This document shows positions 59,568 through 64,000 of a stretch of 64,000 nt of DNA, piece by piece. The DNA is taken from positions 1,302,001 to 1,366,000 of the forward strand of contig JALJCS010000018.1 in the NCBI GenBank assembly GCA_023055355.1, in the 5' to 3' direction. The stretch's first letter is position 1; each line of letters begins with the position of its first letter. Position numbers and translations under genes: made by a program. Source of the stretch: Agelaius tricolor (Eukaryota > Chordata > Aves > Passeriformes > Icteridae). The notes below the pieces were generated by a model. That model did not search any database. It was given only the letters and a program-made list of their open reading frames with translations, and was not told where the DNA came from.

Positions 59568-59741
59568 TCTGTCCCAGGAGTTATAGACTGCACACATAAG
59601 ACAATTCGTGTTCCTCTGCATAATGAGGTGAGTTTTATAAATCATAAATCTTCACTTAATATGCAGGTGGTGTTTGCTGCCAGGTTTAGGAAAACTGATG
59701 TAGTTGCCAAGTTCATGAATGTCATAAATCATTCATGCTAA
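59568..59741 (+). pseudogene. Fossil of a PIF/Harbinger (HARBI1-like) transposase
   Basis: The translated segment VPGVIDCTHKTIRVPL, then FINHKSSLNMQVVFAA, then KTDVVAKFMNVINHS follows the order of the DDE nuclease core of Harbinger transposases and HARBI1. The IDCTH motif with the first catalytic Asp is followed by the N-rich strand and then the region leading to the second Asp. Here the HDS-type motif reads NHS, so the second Asp is lost. A stop (TAA) ends it at once, and no other part of the protein, Myb-like partner or terminal inverted repeat is visible. It is either an old transposon remnant or an exon-sized relic of a HARBI1-type gene. Confidence 0.6.
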
Positions 59742-62700
59742 GGTAGTCTGCAATTGCTCAGTCCTTTGAGACAGACCAATTTCAAGGTGGTTGTTTAACA
59801 CACAAACACGATCTTCATTGATTGTTTATACAAATACATATTTTCATTAAGTTTTTCCCTCTCCATTCTTTTTCCCCTTCTTCAGGAGCCAAGAGCGATG
59901 CCCCAAAGAGTCCCCACTAGTGGCTTCTCTCCAGTTTCACAATTCCATCAGAAATCCATTACCAAACGTGTAAAAATCCATGGATTTGTAATAAAACGAG
60001 CCCCCTAAAGCTCAGAAAACAGCCTGGATGTCTCCATAAATCTCAATGCAAGTGATTAAAGAAAACAGAGTGCAAGAGCGTGCCTCAATTCGTCACAGGG
60101 TCATTTTGGACATCCACTATTTTCTGCAAAATTGACATTAATTAAAGGTTTGCTGATCCCAGCAGGGTTTTCATCTCTGCTGTAGCTGCTGTGTGCACAG
60201 GAGCAGGTAATGCACTTCCCATGGGGAATACCCCGTGTGCTTCTGGATTTATCTGAGCCTACACACCCGGGAGCTTGCTGGGTGCTCTGCAGCCCCCTGG
60301 GATGTGCAGGATTCCGTGGGAAGTCTCTTGGGAAAGCAGCTTTCCCGGGAGATGTACAATTTATAGCAGGGTGGAAAATTAGAGCAATGTAAATCCTGCA
60401 GGTATCTGGGAAGAGCCTTCCCCCGGTGCCAGTCCTGAGGAGCTGAGCATGGACAGACCTGCCCGGGGCTGGGGGAGGGTCACCAAGCTCAGTCCTGGTG
60501 GGAGATGCTCCTCTTGGCCTCACATCTCCCAGCCCTAAGTGTCCCCAGGAGCTTTCAGCTCGTGGCCTTTGTGCCTCATCTTCCCCTCCCACAACCTCCT
60601 GGGCTTTACACTTTGCTTTCTGATTTTCTATGACATTATTTCTAGGCTGATCTAACAAGGTGAAAGCTCTGTCCTATCTTGCAGTGTTCAGGGTCATCCA
60701 GGGAGGGCTGTCACCTCCCCTGCAGAAACAGGGGTTGGGTTATCAGAGCCTTTCACTTCCCACCTGATTTACATCTTGGAGACATCCAGAAAACCAAGAC
60801 ACAATACTTCTGGACAGAGTAGTAAATCAAAAAATGCTCAGGCTCAGACTCACCCAGCACTTGAGAGGGTCTGATATTGAACTCCACATTAATTTTAAGT
60901 GGATCTGAGAAAACTGCGTAGGTGGGAAAAGGCAGAGAATTTTGACTGCTGTTCTGTCTTCCATCATCCTTTTCCAACATAATTAACTCATCGCAAAAAA
61001 TTCAGGCACTGAGTTCTTTCTCTTCATTTTCCCTATGATCAGCCAACAAGCGCTGAAGTTTCTCGAGTTTATTCCTTGTTTCAATCTACTCACTGAATCA
61101 TTGTTGCTGTTAACTCCCGAAAGGGAGGAGGAGGCTGTTCCTCAGTGTCTCACTGTGTGTGCCCGCCAGAGCTGGAGATCTGGGCCAGACTGGTTAGTTC
61201 TGGTCAGATCTGGAGTTTGCTCCTTTGATGAGCATGAAACCCAGAAAAGACATTAGGGGAAAAGATGACTTAAAATTTGACTTGTCACTAATGAGGCATT
61301 GGATTGGCTCCCAGCTTGCCCTGAGATTTCTGTGGTGTCAGTGTTACTCTTCCCAATTCTCCTCTGATCTTACGGTTCTCCGACTGGTGTAGCATCCTGG
61401 TTTCCTTACACTCCTGCATGCAGACCAGCTCTCCAGGATATGATTGAGAACTCAACCCTGGGCATCAGCACAGCCAAAGGGAACATCCCCCTCCATTCCA
61501 GCCACTCCAAGGTTTCCACCTCCTTGTTGTGAGGTGCCCTTCAGAGAAGCATCATTCTCGCTGGAGTGGCAGCTGATGCTTCCTACTAATTCAGAGCTGA
61601 GATAAAACCTCGGGGAAGCTGCAGAGCTGCAGGACCTTCACGGCCATAACTCTTTCCTCTGCAAGTATTTATGTGCTCGAGACTGATTAAGCTGGGCTTG
61701 AGTCATACCTCACACTCCTTGAGGGGCTCTCCTCCTGCAGAGGGTGACATCTCCTGGGAGCAGCAGTCAGGGATGTGGGAATTCAGGGAGTGAAAGCTGA
61801 GAGTCCACCAGGAATGATCTGAGGTGAACCCTGGCAAGAAAAAATCTGAACTCGCCAAAATCCAGCAAAGTTATTCCCACCCCATCTGAAAAGGGAAGGA
61901 GCTTTTGGGGTGGTTCCTCTAAGGATGTGGAGGGGGGGACTCAAATCTTAGATTGTTCCTCCTGGTCATAAACTAGAGACAGGGAAGATATTTCTGTGGA
62001 AAACACCACTGCTGGATATGTCACCTCTCACTCAGGATATCTCTCAGGGGCAGGACAGGGCAGCAATAAAATGCAGCTAGAATTGGGGAAAAGGAGAGGA
62101 AGGAGAAGAAGAAAGTAGGGAAGAAGAAAATAGGGAATAGAAGAGCTGTAGGGTCCTGCTCCCTCAGGTCCCTGCTGCTAAGGCAGCATCTAGGCAGGTA
62201 CAACAAACTGGCTGGGGCTGCCACATGGGATGTGATTAACAGGAAACTGCATTTTCCCCTAACACTTTGAGTTATAGGGGAAACCTTCCCATAGCCTGGG
62301 GAGCTCTCACACTCAGAGGGGCATGGGGGGCTTCCCTGGGTGCTGGCTGGGGCGGGGGGCTCTGAGGAACGCTGCTGGGCCCACAGGAATGGAGGTGCCA
62401 GGGATGGGCCAGCCCTGGGAGCCAGGCTGTGTCAGCAGCAGCACTTCTCCCTTCCCTCTCCTCCATCTGTACACGTTCTACTTCTTCAAAGCTCCTGACC
62501 ACCCCAGCTCCTGATTTGCCTCTCCTTTCTCCAAAGTGTGACATTCCCACCATCTGTAAGGCTGCCAAACAAGCGACTTTGCATTTCCCTGCAGGGCTGT
62601 GCTTCAATTAAAAGCTTTTCTTGATGTTTTAACTTTCACCTCGCTTAATTGAGGTTCCCTTTCCCAGCCTCCTCCTCCTTTTTAATGAGAGGCTAAAATT

Positions 62701-63047
62701 CTGGTTAATGGTGTTTGCAACGGGCAGCACCAATCATGCTTCAGAGGGCAAAGGCTGCTCCTGGCCTGGCCGAGAGCCATGGAGCCTGGAGCAAAAGCCA
62801 CTGGAAAAATATAGGATCCAGGCCACAGAACCAGTGATCCTGCCCTTTTACAAGCTCCTGGACTTCCTAACTCAGCACTTCAGCAGCAGCACTGCTCCTT
62901 TCCTTGTTGGAAAAGCAAGGACCCAAGTGCTGGAGCCCAGTTGGGCACAGCCAGGTGCTACTCAGCCCAAATTTCCCTTTCTGGAGCACCTCTGCAACAC
63001 AACCACCCCCAAATATTTTAGAAGCGTGGGCTGGGTTAAATGTAGTG

Positions 63048-63052
<5 letters not shown>
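59742..63052. other. Intergenic, nothing recognised
   Basis: About 3.3 kb, mostly unique-looking. There is no recognisable exon of a neighbouring gene such as CTNNA1, which follows HSPA9 in other vertebrates. Confidence 0.5.
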
Positions 63053-63085
<33 letters not shown>

Positions 63086-63094
63086 AAAAAAAAA
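63053..63094 (+). repeat. Poly-A tract (A31 G A10)
   Basis: 31 consecutive A, one G, then 10 A. No retroposed gene or SINE body could be recognised directly upstream. Confidence 0.95.
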
Positions 63095-64000
63095 GCTGTA
63101 CAACCTCTTTAATTTGCCTACTAATTTATGAGCAGGTAAGTTGTTCTGCTGCCAAGCTTTTCTTCACCAAAAAAAAAAGGTTAGAAACACTTCATAAAAA
63201 ATATTGAGCACTTCAGAAATTCTGCAAGTCCTTGTGCAGGGGTGGGAATGATTTTTTGTGAATTACTCATGTTTTAAAGAAGATAATGTGTGTGAAACAA
63301 AGCACACCTTTATTTTACAGCCAGCCTAGGCTGGGTTCAGGAGGCTCCCATTAGGTTCACCCAGAGCTGCTCACTGGTGAAACCCAATTTTCTGAGGAAA
63401 GAAGGGATTGGAAGCTTCCAGGGAATTTTCCTCGTGCTGCTGGGAGCTGGGGAGGATAACAGAGCCATCACTGAGCTCTGCAGGCCGGTCCCTCCCCACC
63501 CTGCCCTGGCACAGCCCTGCTGGTTCCTGCCAGTGGCCCTGGGTTGCTGGGAATGGAGCAGCTCTGGACTGGGATGCCCGGGAGTTTTTGGGGCTCATTG
63601 CAAAGGGTTTCCTTGCTCCAGGGCTGATCCCTGTTGCAGGCACAGCCCCGTCCTCCTACAGGAGGACCCCCAGCTCCTCCCCAGAGCGGCTGCGCTTGCT
63701 GAGCCGCTCCCATCCAGGTGGTGCCAGATGTCCTTGAAACACTGCCAAGGGAAGGGACAAATGTCTGCAAAATCACTCATCTCTCGCTGTCCCAACCATT
63801 TTATTTCTTCCCTCATGCTTGTAAAAGCTGGGACCCTCCTCGCCAGCTCTGCAGTAGTTTGAAATCTGAGCTGCTGCGCTGGAACACTTCCACAACTTCA
63901 GGTGCAGCTTTTATTTCTGGCCTTGGAACAATGTAAGAATTTCTGATCGTGGGTGCTTGGTCATCTCTAAAAATCATTCATTTGCAGCATTGCATTTCCT
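63095..64000. other. Intergenic, nothing recognised
   Basis: The last 0.9 kb of the window holds no element that I recognise. Confidence 0.5.

Noticed and set aside
52951..64000. First exons or promoter of CTNNA1, the expected next gene
   Set aside because: No coding exon of alpha-catenin and no second CpG island of sufficient size were seen; the gene probably starts beyond the window.

Overview
This is a vertebrate, almost certainly avian, nuclear genome window. CR1 retroposon 3' ends recur near 4.1, 20.5, 34.1, 37.2 and 53.1 kb. The genes are split by GT-AG introns, two CpG-island promoters are present, and the endogenous retrovirus fragments are of bird type. Protein-level comparison identifies two neighbouring genes, both on the minus strand.

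Left part (1-17.2 kb): ETF1, which encodes translation termination factor eRF1. Its first three coding exons (residues 1-134) lie at 16475-16560, 2091-2266 and 1190-1329, and the rest of the gene runs off the left edge. Intron 1 is about 14 kb and holds a CR1 fragment, a perfect 5 x 31-bp tandem array and a possible conserved non-coding block. The ETF1 CpG-island promoter carries CCAAT, CRE, TCTCGCGAGA and ZNF143-type motifs, with a (GGA)10 run almost touching the start codon.

Middle part (18.0-40.1 kb): HSPA9, which encodes mortalin/GRP75, the mitochondrial Hsp70. All 17 coding exons could be placed to the base. They sum to 2013 nt (670 codons plus stop) with consistent phase at every junction. 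Introns 11 and 12 each contain a copy of a box C/D snoRNA whose D'-box guide matches 28S rRNA; I interpret these as SNORD63 and its paralogue. Another unexplained duplicated segment lies in introns 4 and 5. The HSPA9 promoter has a cluster of NRF1-type sites, as expected for a nuclear gene for a mitochondrial protein.

Right part (40.4-64 kb): no intact host gene was recognised. At about 40.7-52.95 kb sits a compound of dead retroviruses. It begins with a 5'-truncated class I (gamma-like) gag-pro-pol without env. That element is interrupted in gag by an LTR (itself split by an oppositely oriented LTR) and in pol by a 484-bp solo LTR with a perfect 6-bp target duplication. It abuts a 5'-truncated class II (beta-like) dUTPase/protease-pol-env with a 3' LTR. 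Further right are a CR1 fragment, a 14-bp and a 24-bp minisatellite, a solo LTR on the minus strand, a fossil of a Harbinger/HARBI1-like transposase and a long A-tract.
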